A stretch of 20,766 bases of DNA from positions 1 through 20,766 of the IMG/VR virus record IMGVR_UViG_3300036770_007679; one strand, 5' to 3'. Shown here piece after piece: positions 1 through 8,047 of the stretch (its first letter is position 1; every line of letters begins with the position of its first letter). This DNA is from a virus. The notes below the pieces were generated by a model. The model was not told the origin of the DNA and did no database searches. It saw nothing but the letters and a program-made list of their open reading frames with translations. The position numbers and the translations under genes are program-made.

Positions 1-1570
1 CAGTAAGATTTGAACCGTTTCCATAGAAAAATTGTGCTGTTACAATACCAGCATTGATATTGCCAATACCAGTTGCAAGAGAATTAATTGTTCCAAATAT
101 TTGAGTTGCTGTTAGAATTCCAACTTGTATTTGGCTAGTTCCACCAAGTTGTAAATTGGATCCCAATCCAACTAATCCATTAGAACCAATATAAAAATCT
201 GTAGATTCAAAAGCTGCTATTCCTGCTGTGCTATAGGTAGCAAAAGAATGTCTATCGCTGGTAATTCCCGTAACTCTTCCATATCCATCAGTAATTACTT
301 TTGTTACAAATCTAGTATCACCACTATTTACAAATGTATCTGTTGTAGTTACATTAGCTAAATCTATATCATTTGCATTTACTACTATTCTAGAAGAACT
401 AGCAGTTCCGACATTGACAGTATTTTCTACCTTAAATAAACCATCTCCAGCATTAACTTGACCTGGAGCTGAGAATTGTGTGAAGTTTAAACTGGAGAAT
501 CCAACATATCCTCCAGATTCAAATGATGGATCAACTTCAATAAGAACGAATCCGTTTGCTCCATTCAATTCTCCATTAGTTACAAATGAAAAAGCACCCT
601 CTGTAATTTCATCTGGTTCATCAAAATCACTTTGTCTAGTCAAAAGCCATTTTGATGAAGCACTTCCTGTACTTGCCACACCATAATATCCATTATGTTG
701 AGCCAATATTTGATTTTTTACTAAAATTCTATCTCCAACTATTGGACTATAACTATCAATTACTAATATTCCATTTGTAGTAGCTGATAGTGCAGCCCCA
801 ACACCTAATGTACTACTTCCTATTCCAGCATTAGGTCCATTAATATAAGTTACAAATCCAATGTTTGCAGTGGTTGCAGCTGCTACAGCTTGTTGAATAA
901 CGATAGCAGCAGTTGCGAAGAAATCAACATATTCTTTTGTTGCCAATTCATTTTGTTGAGAAGGAGATATTTGATCAACAAAAATTCTATTTGCATAAAG
1001 ATCCCCACTAAAGTCTCCAGATCCTTCCACATCAAATGTTTGATTCTGAGTAGATTTTCCTATAGATACTCTTGCCAAAGTTTTATTGTAATAAAATGCT
1101 GTTGATCCAGCAAATGCCCCACCATCATTAAATTGAATTTGGCCATTTTCACCAGCTGCATCAAAAGGATCTACAGTAACTGTTGCTATTGTTCCTGATG
1201 CTGTAGCACTTATATTATTACCAACAAAATTAATTGTTTGAACGCTGGCAGCTGTTCCAACCGTTGCACCTTCTTCTTGTATAGTAATTCCAATTATACT
1301 ATTTGGATCTGAAGCATCGACCCATAACAACCCAGATCCTGTTGATGATAAAACTTGAGTATTACTTCCTGGTGAAGAAGTTCCATCATATAAAGATCCA
1401 GCTAATCTTGTTCCTCCAATAACATCAAGTTTTGCATTGGCAAATGCTTCAGTTGTTCCTATTCCAACTTTACCAGAAGTTACTTCAAGTACAGTTCTAT
1501 TATCAGAATATGAAGGTACTCCTAGTTTTATTTGACTTTTTCTACCAGAAACGTATTCGTAATTAGGCAT
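1..1570 (-). CDS. Tail-fibre-like structural protein, 3' part outside window
   Basis: An open frame starts at an ATG at 1570-1568 (MPNYEYVSGRKSQIKLG) and reads without a stop to the window edge, giving 523 codons; the C-terminus is missing. An AAAGGA-type ribosome site lies about 9 bases upstream. Features in order: a short 'VGIGTTEAFANAKLDVIG' segment near residues 35-52, common in marine phage fibres; an 'ATKEYVD' helix entry near residue 217; a conserved phage tail segment with 'DRILVKNQ', then 'WLLTRQSDFD' near residues 303-315 and 'GAFSFVTNG' after it; then 'VNANDIDLANV' and 'DGYGRVTGIT', typical of repeat-bearing fibre shafts. By family this is a host-contacting fibre or fibre-associated protein; the exact role is inferred. 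It is the third gene of the fibre block after gp16. No transmembrane or signal segment is seen. Confidence 0.8.
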   Translation of the reverse strand, partial: MPNYEYVSGRKSQIKLGVPSYSDNRTVLEVTSGKVGIGTTEAFANAKLDVIGGTRLAGSLYDGTSSPGSNTQVLSSTGSGLLWVDASDPNSIIGITIQEEGATVGTAASVQTINFVGNNISATASGTIATVTVDPFDAAGENGQIQFNDGGAFAGSTAFYYNKTLARVSIGKSTQNQTFDVEGSGDFSGDLYANRIFVDQISPSQQNELATKEYVDFFATAAIVIQQAVAAATTANIGFVTYINGPNAGIGSSTLGVGAALSATTNGILVIDSYSPIVGDRILVKNQILAQHNGYYGVASTGSASSKWLLTRQSDFDEPDEITEGAFSFVTNGELNGANGFVLIEVDPSFESGGYVGFSSLNFTQFSAPGQVNAGDGLFKVENTVNVGTASSSRIVVNANDIDLANVTTTDTFVNSGDTRFVTKVITDGYGRVTGITSDRHSFATYSTAGIAAFESTDFYIGSNGLVGLGSNLQLGGTSQIQVGILTATQIFGTINSLATGIGNINAGIVTAQFFYGNGSNLT

Positions 1571-1600
1571 GACTTATCCTTTCATTTATATAGATTAAAA

Positions 1601-1942
1601 TTAGAAGTTAGATGTTTCTAAAACAGAAGCTAGAAATTTCAAATTAGTTCCAACAGATCCGCTTATTGCAATCTTGTCTCCAGTTTCTAATACTAATTTA
1701 CCTGGTAGCAAACTTGCAGTATCACCAGCTGGAATTGGAAAATTTATAACAATTTCAGTATTTGTTGAAAGTCTAGTATGATAAAGACTACATGTTCTTG
1801 TCACTGTGTCTGTGTTAGTAACTTGAATTAATAGAAATACTGAAGTATATCCTGTTGGAGATGTATATATTTCTGTAGGAGCTCCAGTTGTAAGAATGTG
1901 AGTAATTGTTCTAAAATTATTAATAGCAATTGCTGCTGCCAT
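1601..1942 (-). CDS. Small beta-rich virion-associated protein (113 aa)
   Basis: Starts MAAAIAINNFRTITHI and ends LASVLETSNF. Alternating hydrophobic and polar residues with many Thr, Ser and Gly point to a compact beta-sandwich. The segments 'FPIPAGDTASLLPGKL' and 'LETGDKIAISG' resemble a small structural protein often seen beside fibre genes in marine T4-like phages; that likeness is from memory. There is no Cys-rich, membrane or catalytic motif. It begins four bases after the stop of the 1857-residue gene, and its strong AGGAGG site lies in the last codons of that gene, so the two are probably co-expressed. It could be a fibre cap, a fibre adaptor or a capsid decoration protein; the sequence does not decide. 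Confidence 0.75.
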   Translation of the reverse strand: MAAAIAINNFRTITHILTTGAPTEIYTSPTGYTSVFLLIQVTNTDTVTRTCSLYHTRLSTNTEIVINFPIPAGDTASLLPGKLVLETGDKIAISGSVGTNLKFLASVLETSNF

Positions 1943-1946
1943 GAGA

Positions 1947-4900
1947 TTAACCTCCTAGTGCTAAGATAAATGGTGTTACGCTATTGAATAATGACTTAAC
2001 ATAAAATCTACCAGAAATGGTTCCAGTTGCTTGATCAATCACAACACCATCACCAATTCGGAAGTTTCCTGCTTGATCGGTGCTTGTATAAACTACAATC
2101 CCACCATTTTCCATAATAACTTCATTTTCTTGAATTACAACACCTCCTAAAGAAGGTCTTGCTTGGGGGATAAAATTCCCTGCTCCTATATATTCAAAAG
2201 AATGGGAAGAAACAATCTGCAAACTCTGTCTTTGCAGATAAACTGTTTGCCCTGTTGTAGCTGGTGCATTTAGTCCAGTAACTAATCTGATAGTACTAAT
2301 TCCAGCATGAGGTAAAGTAGCTGACCCAACTTTATAATATATTGGAGCAATACTAGAAACATCTGCAGTAGCAGTGATTCCACCTGGAGTTGAAGGTGGA
2401 TCTATTGTTACTAAAGGTGTTGCTTCATATTGAGTTCCAGTATTTACAATCAGTATTTCACTAATCGAACCATTATCAAGAACCGCTAAAGCTTGGGCTC
2501 TAATTCCACTTGGTCCAGATGGAGCATCGATGACAATGTTTGGTACTGTAGTGTATCCAGAACCACCATCTGTAACTCTGATAGACTCTACTGCATAATA
2601 TAACTCATCAATATATAAGGCTTGCCCATCATATGGACGTTGAGATCCAACACCAGATACAACTAATTGCAAGTCACCAAATATTGCAGGTTGAATTAAT
2701 TCAGCAGTTGTTCTGTAAATAGATTTAGTGGTATTGTCACTTACTCTTCTTGAAACAAGACCCAACCTTCCAAATGAAGAGTTTGAGTTTGTAATATCAC
2801 ATTGTCCTCCATTTTCTGTAACAATTGATTCATCTGTACAAATTGTAAAAATTGAAACCAATTGAGCATATGCACCATTTGTAATGGTAACCCCGATTCC
2901 ATTTTGATTGTATTGAGTGTAGCTATCAACACTCATCATTCCAGTAATACCTTGATCATCTTGGTCTCCAGGTTCTGCATCAAATCCATCAACTTTCATT
3001 CCGATACTATCGGGAATGAAATTGGTACAATTTCTAATATAGGGCCCTTTTAATACATTTCCAACTCCTGGAGAGAATGAAGGATCATTTGGAATGTCTG
3101 ATCCTACACCAAAATTTCCAGGATATGTTATTTTAATACCATATGGATTGACATCTGACTTAAGTGCTCCGTATGGGCCATATGGACCTTTTTCCAAAAT
3201 TGTTGTAACAACTCCAACACAACTTCTCATTGCGGAAAGAACATTAGCACAAGAATTAATAACATCATTATAACCAGTAGCAGCATCTGGTTGAATTGCT
3301 AAGTCTTTTATTTGAGTTGCTTTATTTGAGAAATTTTGATATTTCTGAACAGTTCCTCCAGAAATATAAGTATGATCAATTATTGTTCCACCAAGTACTA
3401 CTGTAAAAGTATTTGGTCCAACAACAGATTTGACTGGAAAAACTGGACCCCAAGTTCCATCTGGGAATACTGTGGTAGTTATTCCAGATGTTACTGTTCC
3501 TCCAGAAACATAGGTGTGTGGTAAAGTGGATGGTCCAACATTAACTCTAAATTTATTAGACACATAAAGTTGAGGATATGCTGTTAGGTTTCCATTTGTA
3601 ATTGTAGTTGTGATAATTGAAATTAAATTATCAATATTAGTTTGAACATTAGCACAAGAATATGGATTTACATTTGAGGTAGTTCCAATTCCAGGATTTG
3701 TATCTGGTGCAATTGTAAGATCTTTATTATTCAACTGATTTGTAATTGCTTTTTTAGCATAAGTTGCGATAGCATTGAATGCTGTCACACTTTGAGAAGT
3801 TTCACCAACCAATCCGTTTGAAATAGGATCTCCATTTGCATCAAAATATGCTCTTGTTGCTGCTCTAATATTTTTATTTGTTCCGTTTCGCACATCATCT
3901 GAGATAGCTTCAACGACATACGCAATGTCTCTTCTACACTTGCTTTCTCCACTACTAAATTCTCCAATATTTACTACAATATTATTAAGAGTATTTAAAT
4001 TTCCAGCAGTTATAGCTTGAGTTGCTATAGAAACCAAATTATCAATATTAGATTGAACATCAGCACATGCTGATATACTAGTATTTGGAATAGTAGAAGT
4101 ACCATCATTATAATATGAAGATCCAGCAGATACTGTGGTATCTTTTCTATATAATTGATTCGTAATTGCCAATTTCATCACATCACGAGCAGAATTGAAG
4201 GCATAAACTGATTCTGCAGTTTCACCTACCAATCCATTCGAAATTGGTACTCCACTATTATTAAAATATTGTTTAGTAAATTGTATTACATAATTATTCC
4301 CACTTGTAAATACATCTGTAGATACTGCATCAACAAAATATCCAAGATCTCTAGCACATTTAAATCCTCCAGGAGAACTTGTAGTCCCTATTCCAGATTG
4401 GCTAAAATAACCAAGATTTTCGGATGGTAAAGATGATGTATTACCTAATCCTAATGTAGTTGTAACTATTCCGACCAAATTATCAATATTACTCCTAACA
4501 TTAGCACAAGAGTTTGGATCTGTATTACTTCCAGTGACAGGATCTGCAGTAATTGTAAGGTCACTATATGCAGCCCCAACAAGAGTATTTGTAATTGCTT
4601 GTTTCATCAATTCTCTTGTCTGTACAAAAGCATAATTAGATTCTACAATTTCACCAACTAATCCATTATTAAGTGGAGCTCCATTTGCATCAAAATATTG
4701 TAATGTAAATTGTCTTGCATAATTATTTCCACCTGCGAATACATCTAAGGAAATTGCATCCACAAAATAACCAAGATCTCTTTTGCATTTGGTTTCTGTA
4801 GAAATAATTGATGGATAAACGGATGCAGTAGCTGACCATGCAGCCCCAACAATCACACTTTTATTATTTTGTATTAATCTATACGAATCAAAATATCTGG

Positions 4901-7520
4901 ATCTATCATTTGTTTGATTATCCCCAGGAAAATAGAAATCAGAAAATCCAATAGCAACAGATGCTAAGGATCTATCTATAATTTCTTGCTTATTGTATTG
5001 AATTAATCTATATCCATCCTTGAATCTAGAGTATGATGTTGTTTGACTATCTCCAGGAAAATAAAAATCTGAATGAGCTAGGGCAATTGCACCCAAAGAT
5101 TTATCAATAATTTCTAGTTTATTAGCATCGATTAAATTTGCAGCATCAACGTATCTACCATCTGCAGTGGATATAACGGTAAATACGTACCCATTATTTC
5201 CAGATGGATATAGAGCTGTTGAAGGTCCTCCACCAGAATTACATTCAAATACTAAATTTTCTAATTTAACTTTATCACCAGGTTCAACATAAATTCCAAT
5301 GGCAGTAGTAGAACCAATGCCAACTGCAGTGATTGTAGTTATACCAGTGTGTCTATCATAAACAGCTGTTGATACTGAAAAAACAGGTGTATAAAGTCTT
5401 CTTACTTTTCCTCCAGAAACATAAGTATGAGGTAAAGTAGATGGTCCAACATTTACTACAAATGATCCTTCATTTTTATCTACAATCGTAAATTCATATC
5501 CAAAGTTTCCAGAGGGATATAATGCTGTCGCTGGTCCGCCACCAGAATCGCATTCAAATACTAAATTCTCTAATCTTACTCTATCACCTTGATTAAACAA
5601 AGAAAGAGAAACTGCAGGTGTTGTAATTGTTGTAAGACCAGAAATATTATCATATATTGCAGAAGTAACATTAATCAATGGACTTGGAGATCCTTCTGGA
5701 CAAGCAAACTCTAATCCTTGAATTTTTACTGGATCTTTAGCAGTAAGTCCATGTCCAACTGCAGTTATTGTTGTTAGTCCTATAGTTTTGTCATATTGAA
5801 TACTTGAAATATTAATAGGATTTCCATTTGGATATCCACCCCAAGTACAATTATTTACTACACTTCTAGCAACATTAAATGAATAATCTAATGTATCAAT
5901 AGTTTGCTGAAATTCGTTGGTGTTTTTTAAAATAATATCTATTGGTTCTCCATTCGAATCAAAATAAGAAAGACCAGCTCCAACGCATTTGGAATTTCCA
6001 CCTCTTGTAATATCATAACATACTGCTTTCCAAACTTTTTGAATATCAGAAATACATTTTTCAGTATCAAGCATTACTCCTTTTTGAACTTCTGGAGCTG
6101 CAGTTGTTCCAATGCCAATTATACTGGTCACTATTCCAACTAAATTATCAATTCTAGTCCCTACTCCAACACATCCATTCTTTACCCTAATTACAGAATC
6201 ATCAAATACTTGTGTTTCAGTAGATTGATAATTTGTTCTTGGGAAAATATTTCCTCCACCGACATAAGAATGTGGAATAGTAGATGCACCTACATTCACT
6301 ACAAATGTATTAATACCAACATACTGTGTTACTTTGAAAGTATCACCCCTAGTATAATCTGGAAATAAATCTGTGGTAATTCCAGACCCACCAGGGCAAC
6401 TAAACTGTAAATTTGATAGTCTAACTACGCTTCCTACTGTTACTCCGTGACCGACAGCAGTAATTGTAGTTATACCAGATAGATTGTCATATGTTGCAGT
6501 TGTAACCGCAACCGAAGATCCCTCTACACTCCCCCAGGCATAATTGTTGATAATATAAGTTGCAATTCCAGCAGCACGTATAAAAGTATCTATTGTAGCT
6601 TCTGCAATACTATATCCATCAGTAGTAACCCCAGTAATATGAGTTAATGCTGCTCCAACATAATATGAAAGGCCAGCCCCTACAGATCTTTCATTTCCAG
6701 AAGCTTTTAAATCATATGATACAGCTCCAAGGATGCTAATTACATCTTCTTTACAATTGTTTATAGAAGTTATTCCAATATTAAATGGTGGATTTTTGTA
6801 ATCTGTGCTTGTGAGATATCCAACAGCTTCCGCAGCAATAAAATCTAAGTTTAAATCTATTAATCTTGCAGCATCTTGTTCCCTATGACTTCCAGCCCAT
6901 CCACTAAAACCACTGGTTAAGAATCCTACAGATTCTCTAGCAATATATTCAGTATTAAAACGAATCATTCTTGATGCATCAAAAAATCTATCTGGAGAAA
7001 CACCAGATAAAGGAACAAAAGTTATTACTGCAGCTCCATTAGTTGATTTTTCACCTACAAAACTTAAATCCGTAATATGAACACCGTCATTTACCCAAAA
7101 TAAATCTTGATCTACATTATCTGGGGTTACTAAGCAGTTTCTTAATTCGAAACCTTCAACCGATACATTTTTTTTCAATGTAATTGGATTATCTTCAATA
7201 TATAATCCAGCAGAAACTTTAATGGTATCAAACTCTTCTGCTATTAAAGAAGCCGCTTTAATAGTAAGTTTTGCGTCAGCTTGACTTAATCCAGTATTGC
7301 TATCATCTCCGTTTTTGGTTACAAAAATACTCTTTCCTAATGAAGCTCCAGCACCAACAGGAACAACTCTAGTGCTTATTCCTACCCCACCAGTATCTTG
7401 TCTTACATATACTCTACCATCATAATGATTGATAGCTAACTCACCCAAACCTATTTGTTGTAATGTTGGAACTCTTCCTGGTACTTGAGTTCTTTTTAAT
7501 CTAATTATTGGATCTGACAT
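1947..7520 (-). CDS. Very large repetitive tail-fibre-like structural protein (1857 aa)
   Basis: Starts MSDPIIRLKRTQVPG. The N-terminal 'KRTQVPGRVPT...LGELAINHYDGRVYVR' region (about residues 9-42) matches a motif at the start of many phage fibre proteins and is probably the virion attachment end. Residues about 64-150 ('IFVTKNGDDSNTG', 'IKVSAGLYIEDN') resemble pectin-lyase-type beta-helix proteins. The middle is built of repeats: helical units 'R-x-x-D-x-x-x-(L/M)-I-x-x-N' (five copies), beta units with 'GITTITAVGHG' and 'LPHTYVSGG' (four to five), and about 140-residue Cys-containing units (three clear tandem copies, residues about 908-1312, plus degenerate ones). A 'GGSGYT' beta segment lies near residue 1655. 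The C-terminus has 'FRIGDGVVIDQATGTISGRF' and ends ILALGG, as in other marine phage fibre proteins. It has its own probable late promoter. A role in host binding is inferred; a baseplate-attached short fibre is the alternative. Confidence 0.8.
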   Translation of the reverse strand: MSDPIIRLKRTQVPGRVPTLQQIGLGELAINHYDGRVYVRQDTGGVGISTRVVPVGAGASLGKSIFVTKNGDDSNTGLSQADAKLTIKAASLIAEEFDTIKVSAGLYIEDNPITLKKNVSVEGFELRNCLVTPDNVDQDLFWVNDGVHITDLSFVGEKSTNGAAVITFVPLSGVSPDRFFDASRMIRFNTEYIARESVGFLTSGFSGWAGSHREQDAARLIDLNLDFIAAEAVGYLTSTDYKNPPFNIGITSINNCKEDVISILGAVSYDLKASGNERSVGAGLSYYVGAALTHITGVTTDGYSIAEATIDTFIRAAGIATYIINNYAWGSVEGSSVAVTTATYDNLSGITTITAVGHGVTVGSVVRLSNLQFSCPGGSGITTDLFPDYTRGDTFKVTQYVGINTFVVNVGASTIPHSYVGGGNIFPRTNYQSTETQVFDDSVIRVKNGCVGVGTRIDNLVGIVTSIIGIGTTAAPEVQKGVMLDTEKCISDIQKVWKAVCYDITRGGNSKCVGAGLSYFDSNGEPIDIILKNTNEFQQTIDTLDYSFNVARSVVNNCTWGGYPNGNPINISSIQYDKTIGLTTITAVGHGLTAKDPVKIQGLEFACPEGSPSPLINVTSAIYDNISGLTTITTPAVSLSLFNQGDRVRLENLVFECDSGGGPATALYPSGNFGYEFTIVDKNEGSFVVNVGPSTLPHTYVSGGKVRRLYTPVFSVSTAVYDRHTGITTITAVGIGSTTAIGIYVEPGDKVKLENLVFECNSGGGPSTALYPSGNNGYVFTVISTADGRYVDAANLIDANKLEIIDKSLGAIALAHSDFYFPGDSQTTSYSRFKDGYRLIQYNKQEIIDRSLASVAIGFSDFYFPGDNQTNDRSRYFDSYRLIQNNKSVIVGAAWSATASVYPSIISTETKCKRDLGYFVDAISLDVFAGGNNYARQFTLQYFDANGAPLNNGLVGEIVESNYAFVQTRELMKQAITNTLVGAAYSDLTITADPVTGSNTDPNSCANVRSNIDNLVGIVTTTLGLGNTSSLPSENLGYFSQSGIGTTSSPGGFKCARDLGYFVDAVSTDVFTSGNNYVIQFTKQYFNNSGVPISNGLVGETAESVYAFNSARDVMKLAITNQLYRKDTTVSAGSSYYNDGTSTIPNTSISACADVQSNIDNLVSIATQAITAGNLNTLNNIVVNIGEFSSGESKCRRDIAYVVEAISDDVRNGTNKNIRAATRAYFDANGDPISNGLVGETSQSVTAFNAIATYAKKAITNQLNNKDLTIAPDTNPGIGTTSNVNPYSCANVQTNIDNLISIITTTITNGNLTAYPQLYVSNKFRVNVGPSTLPHTYVSGGTVTSGITTTVFPDGTWGPVFPVKSVVGPNTFTVVLGGTIIDHTYISGGTVQKYQNFSNKATQIKDLAIQPDAATGYNDVINSCANVLSAMRSCVGVVTTILEKGPYGPYGALKSDVNPYGIKITYPGNFGVGSDIPNDPSFSPGVGNVLKGPYIRNCTNFIPDSIGMKVDGFDAEPGDQDDQGITGMMSVDSYTQYNQNGIGVTITNGAYAQLVSIFTICTDESIVTENGGQCDITNSNSSFGRLGLVSRRVSDNTTKSIYRTTAELIQPAIFGDLQLVVSGVGSQRPYDGQALYIDELYYAVESIRVTDGGSGYTTVPNIVIDAPSGPSGIRAQALAVLDNGSISEILIVNTGTQYEATPLVTIDPPSTPGGITATADVSSIAPIYYKVGSATLPHAGISTIRLVTGLNAPATTGQTVYLQRQSLQIVSSHSFEYIGAGNFIPQARPSLGGVVIQENEVIMENGGIVVYTSTDQAGNFRIGDGVVIDQATGTISGRFYVKSLFNSVTPFILALGG
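1951..1956 (-). promoter_or_regulatory. Strong Shine-Dalgarno site for the 113-aa gene
   Basis: On the minus strand AGGAGG is followed by 8 bases and the ATG at 1942. It is the closest match to the full Shine-Dalgarno consensus among the gene starts here and is embedded in the final Leu-Gly-Gly codons of the upstream 1857-residue gene. This supports the chosen start and suggests high expression of the small protein relative to its large neighbour. Confidence 0.75.
3585..4798 (-). repeat. Three tandem ~140-residue Cys-containing modules
   Basis: Three consecutive units begin near 4798, 4370 and 3952, a period of about 420-430 bases. Each opens with 'KC(K/A/R)RD(L/I)' followed by '(V/A)-D/E-A-(I/V)-S-x-DV', has 'GLVGE' and 'AITN(Q/T)L' in the middle, and closes with 'CA(N/D)V(R/Q)(S/T)NIDNL(V/I)'. 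Degenerate half-copies occur earlier (near 6745-6640 and 6190-5840) and later (near 3260-3195). The copies are clearly diverged, so this is an old duplication rather than a recent expansion. Confidence 0.8.
4845..5155 (-). repeat. Tandem helical units with 'SDFYFPGD'
   Basis: Three consecutive copies of about 36-38 residues share 'R(Y/F)-x-D-x-x-x-LI-x-x-NK-x-x-I'; the first two are each followed by 'A-x-(A/G)-x-SDFYFPGD(S/N)QT'. Two more distant copies without the 'SDFYFPGD' part lie near 6990-6790. The gene therefore reuses one helical block at two sites. Confidence 0.7.
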
Positions 7521-7546
7521 CTAACCTCAAAATAGATAGGATAATA

Positions 7547-7561
7547 TCTTGTAATACAAGA
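7547..7561. promoter_or_regulatory. 15-base perfect palindrome in the leader of the fibre gene
   Basis: The sequence tcttgtaatacaaga is a perfect inverted repeat around a central base. It lies between the TATAAATA element and a GAGG ribosome site at 7525-7528. In RNA it could form a weak hairpin near the 5' end of the late transcript, which might protect the message; it could also be a protein-binding half-site pair. No U-run follows on the coding strand, so it does not look like an intrinsic terminator. Confidence 0.4.
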
Positions 7562-7574
7562 CTTTCTTTTTATT

Positions 7575-7582
7575 TATTTATA
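7575..7582 (-). promoter_or_regulatory. T4-type late promoter TATAAATA
   Basis: The minus strand reads TATAAATA, an exact match to the late promoter -10 element known from T4 and reported in similar form in T4-like cyanophages. It sits 9 bases after the gp16 stop in a 71-base gap, the longest gap between genes in the window. A start about 6-8 bases downstream would leave a leader of about 48 bases before the ATG at 7520. This would let the fibre block be expressed late, independently of the neck genes. The region is AT-rich, so a chance match is possible, but its placement is good. Confidence 0.6.
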
Positions 7583-7591
7583 GTTATTATT

Positions 7592-8047
7592 TTATTCCTC
7601 TATTATCTCTTTTTTACTTTTTAATAACTTTGATAATTCTGCAGTAGATCCTACAAATAGAGCATTAGTTACATTTGTTGGACCTTTAACAGATCCTTGT
7701 TCTAGATCTTTTAATTTTTTTTGGAGATCCATGAGCTTATCAGCTGCATCTGATACATTTTTTATTAATTGACCAGCAACTTCATAAGCTCTAGGCATTT
7801 CACTTTCTTGAGCTAGTTCCAATATCCCATTAATAGCCTCTTGGCCTTTTTCTATTATAGAATATAAATTTCCTCGTGTGTATTCATAATCTTTTTTGAT
7901 ATCATTTAACGTATCAGTAATTGATGTAGAATCAACCTGTTTTTTTAAAAGATTTGATTCTGAATCAAATACTTCAATAGCATCAATTTTATCGTGATTT
8001 TCAGATTTTATATTAAATGTATCGTTCAACTTATCGTATTTTTTCAT
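7592..8047 (-). CDS. gp16: Small terminase subunit (T4 gp16 homologue)
   Basis: 151 residues against 164 for T4 gp16. In T4, gp16 forms a ring that recognises phage DNA and stimulates the gp17 motor-nuclease during packaging into the prohead. The match is over the central coiled-coil region: 'DYEYTRGNLYSIIEKG' (residues 53-68) parallels T4 'DYGVVRRNMHFQQQM', 'ESEMPRAYEVAGQLI' (81-95) parallels 'NADSPRHMEVFATLM', and 'TNALFVGSTAEL' (127-138) parallels 'QNATVFMGSPTEL'. Residues about 50-117 are predicted helical with a heptad pattern. Its ATG overlaps the gp15 stop (ATGA), with no clear ribosome site, so translation is probably coupled to gp15. Unlike T4, gp17 does not follow directly within the window. 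Confidence 0.9.
   Translation of the reverse strand: MKKYDKLNDTFNIKSENHDKIDAIEVFDSESNLLKKQVDSTSITDTLNDIKKDYEYTRGNLYSIIEKGQEAINGILELAQESEMPRAYEVAGQLIKNVSDAADKLMDLQKKLKDLEQGSVKGPTNVTNALFVGSTAELSKLLKSKKEIIEE

Larger units (their letters stand above)
3345..6500 (-). repeat. Dispersed beta-module copies in the 1857-aa gene
   Basis: Four to five related coding units lie near 6500-6245, 5815-5695, 5675-5395, 5390-5165 and 3550-3345. Shared features are a 'Y-D-x-x-x-G-(I/L)-TTI' opening, a 'LENLVFEC' or 'LQFSCPGGSG' strand, 'ALYPSGN' or 'LFPD', and a 'NVGPSTLPHTYVSGG' close. Copies around 5195-5270 and 5500-5580 are also close at the DNA level, as are 5420-5458 and 3505-3545. They look like duplicated structural domains; the span also holds other module types between them. 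Confidence 0.75.

Noticed and set aside
480-1105. Two short plus-strand open frames opposite the partial fibre gene
   Set aside because: The minus-strand frame across this region gives a coherent fibre protein with conserved tail motifs and no stop, so the plus-strand frames are shadows.
1583-1590. TATAAATG on the minus strand before the gene starting at 1570, a one-mismatch late promoter
   Set aside because: It lies only 12 bases before the ATG, so a transcript starting downstream of it would lose most or all of the ribosome site; it is more likely AT-rich chance.
7547-7561. Palindrome as an intrinsic terminator after gp16
   Set aside because: No T-run follows it in the direction of transcription, and it lies downstream of a probable promoter, so a leader element is a better reading.
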